A stretch of 64,000 nt of DNA from Nocardia albiluteola (lineage in GTDB: Bacteria; Actinomycetota; Actinomycetes; Mycobacteriales; Mycobacteriaceae): the NCBI RefSeq assembly GCF_018860155.1, contig NZ_JAHKNI010000016.1, positions 62,001 to 126,000 of the forward strand. The letters are read 5' to 3'. The stretch's first letter is position 1; every line of letters begins with the position of its first letter. This document shows, piece by piece, positions 8,189 through 15,853 of this stretch. Made by a program: the position numbers and the translations under genes. The notes beneath the pieces are model-generated. The model searched no databases and was not told where the DNA came from. It worked only from the letters and a program-made list of their open reading frames with translations.

Positions 8189-8211
8189 AAGCGGACTCGA
8201 TGAGTCCACTT
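8189..8211. promoter_or_regulatory. TetR operator site 2
   Basis: AAGCGGACT-CGATG-AGTCCACTT repeats the core GGACT-N5-AGTCC of site 1, with 8 of 9 arm positions paired. It sits immediately upstream of the TAGGAT -10 (8215-8220) of the TetR gene, so binding should also block the regulator's own promoter. Confidence 0.7.
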
Positions 8212-8218
8212 TGATAGG

Positions 8219-8821
8219 ATGGTTGCCGTGCCCACCGCCGTGGATCGGCTGCTCGCCGACGAATCCGCCGCCGCGCCGCGCGCGGATGCCCGGCGCAACC
8301 TGGAACGCCTGGTCGCCGCCGCGCGCTCGGCCCTGGCGCAGGTCGGAGTCGAGGTCACCGCGCAGGAGATCGCCGAACGCGCCGGAGTCGGCAAGGGCAC
8401 CTTCTACCGCCGGGTGCCCTCCCTCGAGCTGCTGCTGCAGGCGGTGCTGGCCGAGGTGCTGGAGGAGATCCTCGCCCTGGGCGACCGCGCCCTCACCGAT
8501 GTGGACCCGTGGCACGGTTTTACCGAATTCGCCTCGGCCTACGTCCGATTGCGCGCCGAGAGCTGCGGGGTGAACGATGCCCTGGGCGGCACGGGATTCC
8601 CCGGGCTCGACGGTGTACTCGCCGAAATCCGCACGCGGCTGCGGCATCTGGTCGAGGGCGCGCAGCGCGCGGGCGCGCTGCGCGGCGACATCGCCTGGCA
8701 GGACGTGGCTTTCCTGCTCGCGGGGGCCGCCACGGACGCGAACACCATCGGTTTGCGCGCCGCGCCCGACCAGTGGTCACGCAACCTCGCGGTCGTGCTC
8801 GACGGGCTTCGCACACGCTGA
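8219..8821 (+). CDS. TetR/AcrR-family transcriptional regulator
   Basis: A 200-residue regulator with the N-terminal helix-turn-helix in VTAQEIAERAGVGKGTFYRRVPSLELLL (about residues 46-75) and a ligand-binding helical C-terminal domain. It likely represses itself and the divergent oxidoreductase through the two GGACT-N5-AGTCC sites between them. A GTG at 8228 is the probable true start: TAGGAT at 8215-8220 ends 7 nt before it, and a transcript from there could not include the ATG at 8219. The ligand is unknown; a substrate of the neighbouring oxidoreductase is a reasonable guess. Confidence 0.85.
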   Translation: MVAVPTAVDRLLADESAAAPRADARRNLERLVAAARSALAQVGVEVTAQEIAERAGVGKGTFYRRVPSLELLLQAVLAEVLEEILALGDRALTDVDPWHGFTEFASAYVRLRAESCGVNDALGGTGFPGLDGVLAEIRTRLRHLVEGAQRAGALRGDIAWQDVAFLLAGAATDANTIGLRAAPDQWSRNLAVVLDGLRTR

Positions 8822-9006
8822 TCCCGTCGGGCCCGAGAGGGGGGAGCGGCTGCCGGTCATCATCGGACGGCCTGGGAAAGCTCGGTTGCTCGAGAACTCG
8901 TGCGGGCGGCCGGGCTTCGCCGATGGATGCGGTCGTGTTGGCCTCGGCGGCCGCGCTTGTGGCCGGGCGTCCGCACGCGGCCGGGCTTGGCGGGAGGTAA
9001 CCCAGG

Positions 9007-9573
9007 TCAGGGACGCTCGTAGAACCCGTCCGTGCGGGCACGGGCATGCGAGACCGCCGCGCTCATCACGTCGCGGGGCTTGGCCCCGGCGGGGGACTTG
9101 CCGTTCACCGTGGTCAGTGGCTCGGTCAGGGCGAAGAGCTGGAAGGCGTAGCGGTGCGGGCCGTGGCTCTTGACCGGGGCCGGGCCGGTGTAGCCGCTGC
9201 CCCAGCCCGAGCGCAGCAGTTCCACGCCCGGCGCCGGATTCGTGGCGGTGAGGCCACCGCGGGGGAGCGCGGTGAGGGCGGGGTCCAGCAGGGCGAGAGC
9301 GTGTACGAACGGCAGGCCCATGGGTGCGTCCGGATCCTCGACGACCAGCAGGAGCTGTGCGGTGCCCTCCGGCGGGGTGGACCAGGCCAACGCGGGCGAG
9401 AGATCCTGGCCGCCGATCCGTTTCGAGGCATGCCGCGGGTCCAAAGTCGTCTCGTGCCCGAAGTCGGGGCTGGTGAGCTCGAAACTCGCTCCGCCGCGCA
9501 GGTTTTCCAGCTCCCAGGCGAGGTTGTGGTCACCGGCCCTGCGGTTCTTCAGCAGCTTTCCGATGATGGCCAT
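9007..9573 (-). CDS. YbhB/YbcL-family (PEBP, Raf-kinase-inhibitor-like) protein
   Basis: A 188-residue bacterial phosphatidylethanolamine-binding-protein homologue. Visible family features are LTSPDFGHE near residue 33, the anion-pocket segment VVEDPDAPMGLPFVHALAL, and SGYTGPAPVKSHGPHRYAFQLFAL, matching the PEBP GPxxP-GxHRY pattern. The biochemical role of bacterial members is not settled. The ATG has GGGAGA about 8 nt upstream. It follows the hydrolase gene at 9602 with a 28-nt gap in the same direction, so the two form an operon divergent from a MarR gene. Confidence 0.85.
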   Translation of the reverse strand: MAIIGKLLKNRRAGDHNLAWELENLRGGASFELTSPDFGHETTLDPRHASKRIGGQDLSPALAWSTPPEGTAQLLLVVEDPDAPMGLPFVHALALLDPALTALPRGGLTATNPAPGVELLRSGWGSGYTGPAPVKSHGPHRYAFQLFALTEPLTTVNGKSPAGAKPRDVMSAAVSHARARTDGFYERP

Positions 9574-9601
9574 GAAGGATTCTCCCTTGATGTCGTAAAG
9601 G

Positions 9602-10486
9602 TCAGAGCTTGCGTGCGGCGGCAGGTGACAGCAGCGGCTGTGCGAACCGCAGGATCTCCTGCGCGGCATCGAAATCCGTGGAGGTGTGGGTGTTCGGACC
9701 GTCTTCCCATTCGGGCGGAGTGGGCTTGCCCGGCCAGGTGTGCCCGCCGCCGAACACGGTCCAGTCCGCGACCCGGGCACCGCCCACGCCGCCCTCGACG
9801 GTGTGACGGCTCGATCCCTCGGTGGTGATCGTCGTGCCCTCGCCCGCGCATCGGTCGATGTCGCGCCAGTGCGCGGCGGTCTCCGCCAAGCCCAGTGTCT
9901 GTCCGCGTAATTCGCCGTCGGGACCCCGGTGCCGCGAGAAGCCGCCGGTGATCGGCACCGCTTCGTCGGCCGTGCCGTTGATGAGCAGCGCCGAGACCGC
10001 ATGGGTGGGCTCGTGCCCGCGCAGCGCCACCGGCAGGCCACCGGCCACCGCCGCGACAACCGGTACCAGCTCGCTCAATTCGTGCCCCGCCAGGTGCGCC
10101 ATGAATGCGCCGTTGGAAATGCCCGCGGCGACGGTCTGCTCTCGTTCGGTGCCGTATTGTGCTGCGCACCAGTCGATCAGGGCTCGCAGGAAGGCGATGT
10201 CGTCGACCCCGTCCGCGTCCGCGACGGTGACTCCCCGCCCGTCCGCCCAGCAGCCTTCGTGGCCGTCGGGGTAGACCACGGCCACGCCGTAGGCGTCGGC
10301 GAATTCGCTGAAGCGCATCCAGGAGTCCATCAGCGGTCCGGCCACCGGCGGCCGCTGCGGCATCTCCGACATGTTGCCGTGCAGCGCCACGATCAACGGC
10401 GCCCCGCTGTGCCGCGGCGGCCGCACGCTGAACGTGCGCGCCCGTCCGTCCACGGTCAGTTCGCCGGTCTTCAGGTCCTCGGCCAT
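9602..10486 (-). CDS. PHB-depolymerase/LpqC-type alpha/beta-hydrolase
   Basis: A 294-residue alpha/beta-hydrolase of the esterase_PHB family (poly-3-hydroxybutyrate depolymerases, feruloyl esterases, mycobacterial LpqC). The nucleophile elbow is GISNG with Ser124; the oxyanion strand LIVALHGN lies at 31-38; NGTADEAVP is the Asp region and GGGHTWPG carries the catalytic His. There is no signal peptide or lipobox, so unlike LpqC it appears cytoplasmic. AGGGGA 7 nt before the ATG supports the start. It heads a two-gene operon and is divergent from a MarR gene, with a palindrome between. Substrate unproven. Confidence 0.8.
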   Translation of the reverse strand: MAEDLKTGELTVDGRARTFSVRPPRHSGAPLIVALHGNMSEMPQRPPVAGPLMDSWMRFSEFADAYGVAVVYPDGHEGCWADGRGVTVADADGVDDIAFLRALIDWCAAQYGTEREQTVAAGISNGAFMAHLAGHELSELVPVVAAVAGGLPVALRGHEPTHAVSALLINGTADEAVPITGGFSRHRGPDGELRGQTLGLAETAAHWRDIDRCAGEGTTITTEGSSRHTVEGGVGGARVADWTVFGGGHTWPGKPTPPEWEDGPNTHTSTDFDAAQEILRFAQPLLSPAAARKL

Positions 10487-10510
10487 CGGTATCCCCTCTC
10501 GTCAGCTGGA

Positions 10511-10531
10511 CTGCACAGTTCAACTGCGCAG
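10511..10531. promoter_or_regulatory. MarR operator
   Basis: A 21-bp palindrome, CTGC-a-CAGTT-c-AACTG-c-GCAG, with one mismatched pair and a central C. It lies between the hydrolase start (10486) and the MarR start (10554), upstream of TACTGT/TACTTT -10-like hexamers, where MarR dimers typically bind to control both genes. Confidence 0.7.
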
Positions 10532-10553
10532 TCTTACTGTACTTTAGGGAGTT

Positions 10554-10988
10554 ATGACCGATCGCACAAACGAACCCGTGGGCCTGGCGGAGGATCTGCA
10601 GCAGTTGGTCGGCGTCCTGGTCCGGCGCATGCGCACCGCGTCGCCGGCTCGCGAGCTCTCGCTGACCCAGGTCTCGATCCTCAAGCGCCTGGACCGCGAG
10701 GGCCCCGCCACCGTCGCCGATCTGGCCCGCGCCGACAAGATTCGCCACCAGTCCGCGGCCACCGCGGTCGCTACCCTCGTAGACCGCGGTCTGCTCCACA
10801 AGTCCCCCGACAAACACGATCTACGCCGCAAACTCCTGCACCTCACCCCGGAGGGCCACCGCATCCTGGCCGAACGCCGCGAAGCGGGCCACGAACACCT
10901 CGCCGACCTCCTCGCCGAGCGCTTCACCACCGCCGAACGCGCCCACATCGCCGGATCGCTGGTTTTGCTGCGGCGGTTGCTGGACTGA
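10554..10988 (+). CDS. MarR-family transcriptional regulator
   Basis: A 144-residue winged-helix regulator. The recognition region LTQVSILKRLDREGPATVADLARADKIRHQSAATAV lies at about residues 38-73 and the wing carries KSPDKHDLRRKLLHLT (about 84-99), the usual D-x-R-x2 motif. AGGGAG precedes the ATG closely. It probably represses itself and the divergent hydrolase/PEBP operon through the palindrome at 10511-10531, and is released by a small molecule, perhaps a hydrolase substrate. Confidence 0.85.
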   Translation: MTDRTNEPVGLAEDLQQLVGVLVRRMRTASPARELSLTQVSILKRLDREGPATVADLARADKIRHQSAATAVATLVDRGLLHKSPDKHDLRRKLLHLTPEGHRILAERREAGHEHLADLLAERFTTAERAHIAGSLVLLRRLLD

Positions 10989-11109
10989 ACCGTCCCTGGC
11001 GACGTTGGTGGTTGCCTCAACTTCGCCGCGGGCGTGTCGTCGCATCCGTGTGCCCAACGCGCCGCCGATCCTGCGAGATCGCCGTCGGCGCACCGGGTAC
11101 GCTCGTGCC

Positions 11110-11412
11110 ATGGTGATGCGATCGACGGCACCGATGGTGTACGCCTTCGTCGTGTCACTGTGGACCGCGTGGGCGGCCGCGCTGCTGATGGTGGCGGGTG
11201 AGCCCAATTCGCTGCTGGCCGTGGGCGCCGCGGTCCTGCTGACACTGACGGTTGCGGCTTCGCATCCCACCGGGATGCGGTTGCTGCGGGTCGTCGCGCG
11301 GACCGGTCCGCCGGTCTCGGCGCAGCGGCGGCGGCGCGGATCCTTTCTGCGCCAGAGCAATCCGGACACCGCGGGGCGCGCGCGGCCCAGGGCGCCGGGA
11401 CACGCCGGCTGA
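11110..11412 (+). CDS. small two-helix membrane protein paired with YidC (DUF6412-like)
   Basis: About 100 residues: two hydrophobic segments (about residues 8-24 and 32-48) and a basic C-terminal tail ending in Arg/Pro-rich sequence. I associate this size and pattern with the DUF6412 proteins that sit beside second YidC genes in actinobacteria, from memory rather than search. TACGCT at 11098-11103 lies exactly 6 nt before the ATG, indicating a leaderless transcript; an upstream in-frame start at 11005 would lie before that promoter. It precedes yidC by 84 nt in the same direction and is probably co-transcribed. Confidence 0.65.
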   Translation: MVMRSTAPMVYAFVVSLWTAWAAALLMVAGEPNSLLAVGAAVLLTLTVAASHPTGMRLLRVVARTGPPVSAQRRRRGSFLRQSNPDTAGRARPRAPGHAG

Positions 11413-11496
11413 TCGTGCCCCGTCGCGGTCGGCCTCCTCGCTGACCCGTTCACCCATCGGCCCGTTCGCGGGTACCTCGCAGTGAGGTCTTGTCCC

Positions 11497-12387
11497 ATGC
11501 TCGATGTTGTCTACTACCCTCTCTCAGCGGTGCTGTGGTTGTGGCACAGCGCATTCACCGCCGTGCTCGGCGCCGCCAGCGGCCTGGCCTGGGCGCTTGC
11601 GATCGTCCTGTTCGTCCTGACGCTGCGGGCGGCGCTGTTCAAACCCTTTGTGGCGTATGTCCGTTTCCAGCGGACGATGTCCGTGCTGCGGCCCAAGATG
11701 AAGGAGCTGCAGGCCCGGCACGCCGACGATCGCGAGCGGCTCACCGCCGAGATGCGGGCGCTGCAGAAACAGCACGAGTTCAGCGTGTTCAGCGGCTGCC
11801 TGCCCATCGTCGCGCAGATGGTGGTGTTCCTGGGGCTGTTTCATGTGCTCGCCTCGTTCGACCGCACCGGTTCCGGATCCCTGGTGGTGCGGCTGCTGGG
11901 GCATCCGCCGCGGATGAGTGCGGCCCAGAACGCCGCCACCGCCAACTACCTGTTCTCGCCCGCGCAGGTGCAGTCGTACGTGCACGGGCAGCTGTTCACC
12001 GCACCCCTCTCGGCGACCCTGCTGACCTCGGGCGCCGGGTGGGTTTCGGTTGCCGCGGTGGCGATTCCGCTGGTGGTCCTCGGCGCGGTGTGCACGCATC
12101 TGACCGCTCGCGCCTCGGTGACGCGCCAGACCGAATTCACCCCGCAGACCCGGCTGATCAACCTGATGACGATGTGGCTGTTTCCGGTCTTCACGCTCGC
12201 CGCGGGCCTGGTGATGCCTGTCGGCATCCTGGTGTACTTCGCCACCAGCAACGCCTGGACATATCTGCAGCAGCTGATGGTGCACAGGCGGTTGGGCCCG
12301 GTCGGTGGGGAACCGGCATCGGCCGCCACCGATGCCGGACCCTCGGACTCCGCGCCGCCCGGGCTGCCGGAACGCTCTGTGCAATAG
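11497..12387 (+). CDS. yidC: YidC/Oxa1-family membrane protein insertase
   Basis: A 296-residue member of the YidC/Oxa1/Alb3 family, which inserts and folds membrane proteins. It begins MLDVVYYPLSAVLWLWH, has a charged cytoplasmic loop after the first helices (RPKMKELQARHADDRERLTAEM, the family's K-P-x-M region), the helix GCLPIVAQMVVFLGLFHVL and paired C-terminal helices ending in YFATSNAWTYLQQ. It lacks the long charged tail of the housekeeping actinobacterial YidC and is not beside rnpA or jag, so it is probably a second, specialised insertase. The ATG at 11497 fits the family N-terminus better than the upstream frame opening. Confidence 0.85.
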   Translation: MLDVVYYPLSAVLWLWHSAFTAVLGAASGLAWALAIVLFVLTLRAALFKPFVAYVRFQRTMSVLRPKMKELQARHADDRERLTAEMRALQKQHEFSVFSGCLPIVAQMVVFLGLFHVLASFDRTGSGSLVVRLLGHPPRMSAAQNAATANYLFSPAQVQSYVHGQLFTAPLSATLLTSGAGWVSVAAVAIPLVVLGAVCTHLTARASVTRQTEFTPQTRLINLMTMWLFPVFTLAAGLVMPVGILVYFATSNAWTYLQQLMVHRRLGPVGGEPASAATDAGPSDSAPPGLPERSVQ

Positions 12388-12425
12388 CGCGATTCGCGCC
12401 GCCCCGCCCCGGTGGTGTTCCCGTT

Positions 12426-12947
12426 CTACCCCACGGAGCCCGATGCCTGCGGTAACGCCGCGGAGGCGCCCTCAGCGTGGTTCGCCCGGGCGGGCAGATC
12501 CACCGCCGCGCCCGGGCCCTCGGGGTGGGCGATCACGACCATCGCAACGAGCAGAATCTGTTCGAGCTCCACCCTGTTCGCCGCCATCCGGGCGATGATG
12601 CCGAAGCGGCGTTCGGGACCCTGCGGCGGGATCAGGACCTCGCGGCGCCCCCGCGTGGCCACGAACATCTGCCAGCGGGAGTCGAACCGCGTCGGCCAGC
12701 CGTCGCGCACGGCCCGGTACACCTCGAGATCGAGATCGTGGTGACGGGATGGGTCGATCATCAGATCGGCGATGCGTTCCTCGGCCCGTTCGAGCAGGGC
12801 CTGGCCCTGCATCGGCACATATCGAGCCTGCAGCGCGATCCGCCGCCGGTACTCCTCGACCGGGCCGCGCAGTAGATCCCGGTGACGCTGCGCCTCGGCG
12901 GTCAACTCGAAACTGCCATCGGACGTCGACGAGCGGAGCTCGGACAT
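12426..12947 (-). CDS. unknown protein behind a LexA box
   Basis: Not recognised. A 173-residue soluble, mostly helical protein rich in Arg and Glu, with a heptad-like stretch (about residues 15-55), a central RFDSRWQMFVATRGRREVLIPP segment that looks like strands, and a low-complexity Ala/Pro/Gly tail. AGGAAAGG 7 nt before the ATG at 12947 fixes the start, although the frame stays open to 13118. About 200 nt upstream, on the same strand, a perfect LexA box is followed at once by a TATACT -10, so the gene is likely induced by DNA damage. Product function unknown. Confidence 0.65.
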   Translation of the reverse strand: MSELRSSTSDGSFELTAEAQRHRDLLRGPVEEYRRRIALQARYVPMQGQALLERAEERIADLMIDPSRHHDLDLEVYRAVRDGWPTRFDSRWQMFVATRGRREVLIPPQGPERRFGIIARMAANRVELEQILLVAMVVIAHPEGPGAAVDLPARANHAEGASAALPQASGSVG

Positions 12948-13287
12948 GAACACGCCTTTCCTAGGGTTGCGGATTACCTTGTGGTGCAACCTGACCGGCG
13001 TCCGATGCCCCCAGTATGCCGCAGGGGTACGACAAGTTTCGCCGCCGCCCGCACCTGCGCGATGCGGACACCGGCGCAGCTCCGCGATCGGGGCTGTGCG
13101 ATCGCGGCATCCGATCATGGATGCGAGCTAACTGCGCCGACAGAGTATATCGAACATGCGTTCGAATTCCTACGATTCCGGTCGGCGGACTCGCGCGATG
13201 CGTGCCCGGGGGTGGACGATGCGCTGCGACCGCCGGGATACGCCGCCAACCCACGGGGATCACGGGTGATGTGATCTCCGCATCAGG
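12948..13287. other. 340-nt intergenic region with the SOS promoter
   Basis: Lies between two minus-strand genes. It holds the LexA box and -10 at 13144-13165 and then a transcribed leader of about 190 nt. A second promoter-like pair on the minus strand (TTGTCG, then CATACT near 13015-13035) lies nearer the gene. A GATCAC/GTGATC hairpin at about 13257-13275, just after ctaD, may help end ctaD transcription. Confidence 0.5.
13144..13165 (-). promoter_or_regulatory. LexA (SOS) box overlapping a minus-strand promoter
   Basis: TCGAAC-ATGC-GTTCGA at 13150-13165 is a perfect match to the TCGAAC-N4-GTTCGA box of Mycobacterium and other actinobacteria. On the minus strand it is followed directly by TATACT (13149-13144), so LexA bound here would block that promoter, which points at the unknown gene starting at 12947. 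Confidence 0.8.
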
Positions 13288-15030
13288 TCACTCGGCCGCG
13301 TCGGTGATCTCGGGCTCGAGTGTCCGGGGCCGGTGGGACCCCCAGCCCGCCTCCGCCTCCGCGCGCATGCGTTCGACCATGTGCGGGTAGTGCAGCTCGA
13401 AGGCCGGTCGCTCCGAACGAATTCGGGGTAGCTCGTAGAAGTTGTGGCGCGGTGGCGGGCAGGAGGTGGCCCACTCGAGGGAGTTCCCGCTGCCCCACGG
13501 ATCGTCGATGTCGACGACCTGGCCGTAGCGATAGCTGCGGAAGACGTTCCACACGAACGTGATCATCGAGAAGCCCAGGATGAACGACCCGATGGTGGAA
13601 ATCGTATTGAGCGTGGTGAATCCGTCGGTCGGCAGGTAGTCCGCGTAGCGGCGCGGCATGCCCTCCGCGCCCAGCCAATGCTGCACCAGGAAGGTGGTGT
13701 GGAAGCCGACGAAGGTGGACCAGAAGTGCAGCTTGCCGAGTCGTTCGTCCAGGAATCGCCCGGTCATCTTCGGGAACCAGAAGTAGATGCCCGCGAAGGT
13801 GGCGAACACGATGGTGCCGAAGAGCACGTAATGGAAGTGCGCGACAACGAAATACGTATCCGAGACGTGGAAGTCCAGCGGCGGGCTGGCCAGGATGACC
13901 CCCGACAGGCCGCCGAACAGGAATGTGGTCAGGAATCCGATGGACCACAGCATGGGCGTCTCGAACGTCAATTGGCCCTTCCACATGGTGCCCACCCAGT
14001 TGAAGAACTTCACCCCCGTCGGCACCGCGATCAGGAAGGTCATCACCGAGAAGTACGGCAGCAGAACCGCTCCCGTGGCAAACATGTGGTGCGCCCACAC
14101 CGCCACCGACAGCGCGCCGATCGACAGCGTCGCGTACACCAGTGTGGTGTAACCGAATACCGGTTTGCGGCTGAACACCGGAATGATCTCGGTGATGATC
14201 CCGAAGAACGGCAGCGCGACGATATACACCTCGGGATGGCCGAAGAACCAGAACAGATGCTGGAATTCGATCGCCCCGCCGTTGGCCGGGTCGTAGATGT
14301 GGCCGCCCAGGTGCCGGTCCACCTCCAGGCCCATCAGCGCCGCGGTCAGGATCGGAAAGGCCAGTAGCACAAGCACGCTCGTGACCAGAATGTTCCAGGT
14401 GAAGATCGGCATCCGGAACATCGTCATGCCCGGGCAGCGCAGGCAGACGATGGTGGTGATCATGTTGACCCCGCCCAGAATCGTCCCGACGCCCGACAGC
14501 GCCACGCCCATGATCCACAGGTCACCCCCGACGTCGGGGGAGTGCGTGCCCGCGCTCAGCGGCACATAGGCCGTCCAGCCGAAATCGGCTGCGCCGCCGG
14601 GGCTGATGAATCCGGCCGTCGCGATCGTCGCACCGAACAGATACAGCCAGTAGCTCAGCGCGTTCAGGCGCGGGAAGGCCACGTCGGGGGCGCCGATCTG
14701 CAGTGGCAGTACGCAATTGGCGAACCCGAAGACGATCGGGGTCGCATAGAACAGCAGCATGATCGTGCCGTGCATGGTGAACAGCTGGTTGTACTGCTCC
14801 GGCGACAGGAACTGCAGCCCCGGCCGCGCCAGCTCGGCCCGCATCAGCAGCGCCATGAGCCCGCCGATCAGGAAGAACGAGACCGACGTGACGATATACA
14901 TGACCCCGAGCAGCTTCGGGTCGGTGGTGGTGACGATATTCCAGATGTAGGAACCCTTAGGGGCGACCCGCCTGGGATACGGCCTCACGGCGTCGATCTC
15001 GGCGGCGCCCGGAGCCGGTACTGTAGCCAC
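13288..15030 (-). CDS. ctaD: cytochrome c oxidase subunit I (aa3 type)
   Basis: A 580-residue membrane subunit that carries heme a, heme a3 and CuB, reduces O2 and pumps protons in the respiratory chain. All key residues are present: the heme a ligands in TMHGTIML and VAHFHYVLFG, the CuB ligands in HPEVY (with the His-Tyr crosslink pair and the D-channel Glu) and WAHHMF, and twelve hydrophobic helices. The GTG start has GAGGAGG 4-5 nt upstream. In actinobacteria ctaD often stands apart from ctaC/ctaE/qcrCAB, as here. Genomes of this group often have two ctaD copies, so it may not be the only one. Confidence 0.95.
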   Translation of the reverse strand: MATVPAPGAAEIDAVRPYPRRVAPKGSYIWNIVTTTDPKLLGVMYIVTSVSFFLIGGLMALLMRAELARPGLQFLSPEQYNQLFTMHGTIMLLFYATPIVFGFANCVLPLQIGAPDVAFPRLNALSYWLYLFGATIATAGFISPGGAADFGWTAYVPLSAGTHSPDVGGDLWIMGVALSGVGTILGGVNMITTIVCLRCPGMTMFRMPIFTWNILVTSVLVLLAFPILTAALMGLEVDRHLGGHIYDPANGGAIEFQHLFWFFGHPEVYIVALPFFGIITEIIPVFSRKPVFGYTTLVYATLSIGALSVAVWAHHMFATGAVLLPYFSVMTFLIAVPTGVKFFNWVGTMWKGQLTFETPMLWSIGFLTTFLFGGLSGVILASPPLDFHVSDTYFVVAHFHYVLFGTIVFATFAGIYFWFPKMTGRFLDERLGKLHFWSTFVGFHTTFLVQHWLGAEGMPRRYADYLPTDGFTTLNTISTIGSFILGFSMITFVWNVFRSYRYGQVVDIDDPWGSGNSLEWATSCPPPRHNFYELPRIRSERPAFELHYPHMVERMRAEAEAGWGSHRPRTLEPEITDAAE

Positions 15031-15122
15031 AGATCCTCCTCGCGCCCACCCGCCTTCGAGTGTGGCACCGCGGGAAGATCGTTTGGCCGGAACCGATCAG
15101 TGATCGGCCCGCTGCGGGCGCG

Positions 15123-15737
15123 TCAGGAAATGCCGGCGGTGAGCTCGCGCATGCTGCGCACCACCAGCGGGGTGGGGGATCCCGCGATGTCGTCGTCGGC
15201 CCACTCCTCGAGCGCGACGCGGATCGCCCCGGCCGCCGCCGCCGCGGTCAGGCGCCGCCGCAGGGAGTCGGCTTCGGGTGCACGCTCGGTCAATATGTCC
15301 AACAGGGCCCGCTCGCCGTTCAGATTGACCCGGTGCCAGACCGCGCGCAGGGCTGGATCCTCGCGCATCGCGCGGAGCAGGCCGCGCGTAATCTCCAGTT
15401 CGTGGCCGTCATCCTCGGGGGTCATCGCACGCGCCGCGGCGGCCTCCAACTCCGCGGGCGTCGGCAGCTGAGCCGGTCCCGCGGCGAGCCTGTCCAGCCA
15501 GCGGGACGCGCCCATCGAAAGCAGCGGTTCCACGGCATCCTCTTTAGTGCGGCAGTACCGGTAGAAGGTGCGCAGGCCGACCCCGGATTCGCCGGCGATC
15601 CGCTCCGCGGTGACCGCGGCGGTGCCGTGCTCGGCGAACAGGCGCGCGGCGGTGCGGGCGATCTCCAGACGGGTCTGTGCCTTGCGCCGCTGCGCGAGCG
15701 TCGGGCGGGGCGTGTGCGCGCCCGGCGTGGCCATCAT
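15123..15737 (-). CDS. TetR-family transcriptional regulator
   Basis: A 204-residue regulator with an N-terminal helix-turn-helix (ARLFAEHGTAAVTAERIAGESGVGLRTFYRY, about residues 30-61) and a helical ligand domain. It is divergent from the SDR gene at 15854; two inverted repeats in the shared 116 nt (15782-15798 and 15811-15822) are candidate operators. The order TetR / SDR / SnoaL-like suggests control of a small catabolic or biosynthetic unit. Ligand unknown. Confidence 0.85.
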   Translation of the reverse strand: MMATPGAHTPRPTLAQRRKAQTRLEIARTAARLFAEHGTAAVTAERIAGESGVGLRTFYRYCRTKEDAVEPLLSMGASRWLDRLAAGPAQLPTPAELEAAAARAMTPEDDGHELEITRGLLRAMREDPALRAVWHRVNLNGERALLDILTERAPEADSLRRRLTAAAAAGAIRVALEEWADDDIAGSPTPLVVRSMRELTAGIS

Positions 15738-15781
15738 CGGGCACCTCCTTCTCCGGCGCTATCGTACCCGGTCTTGCCATA

Positions 15782-15822
15782 GTGGCACGGCGTGCCACAT
15801 CGGCGTAATGTGTCAGTTGACA
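15782..15822. promoter_or_regulatory. two inverted repeats in the TetR/SDR divergent region
   Basis: GTGGCAC-GGC-GTGCCAC (15782-15798) is a perfect 7-bp repeat with 3-nt spacer; TGTCA-GT-TGACA (15811-15822) is a perfect 5-bp repeat and includes a TTGACA -35-like hexamer facing the SDR gene. Either may be the TetR site. Nothing else in the region suggests a regulator. Confidence 0.5.
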
Positions 15823-15853
15823 GCTATTTCACCTGGTAAAGGAGAGTTTCACC

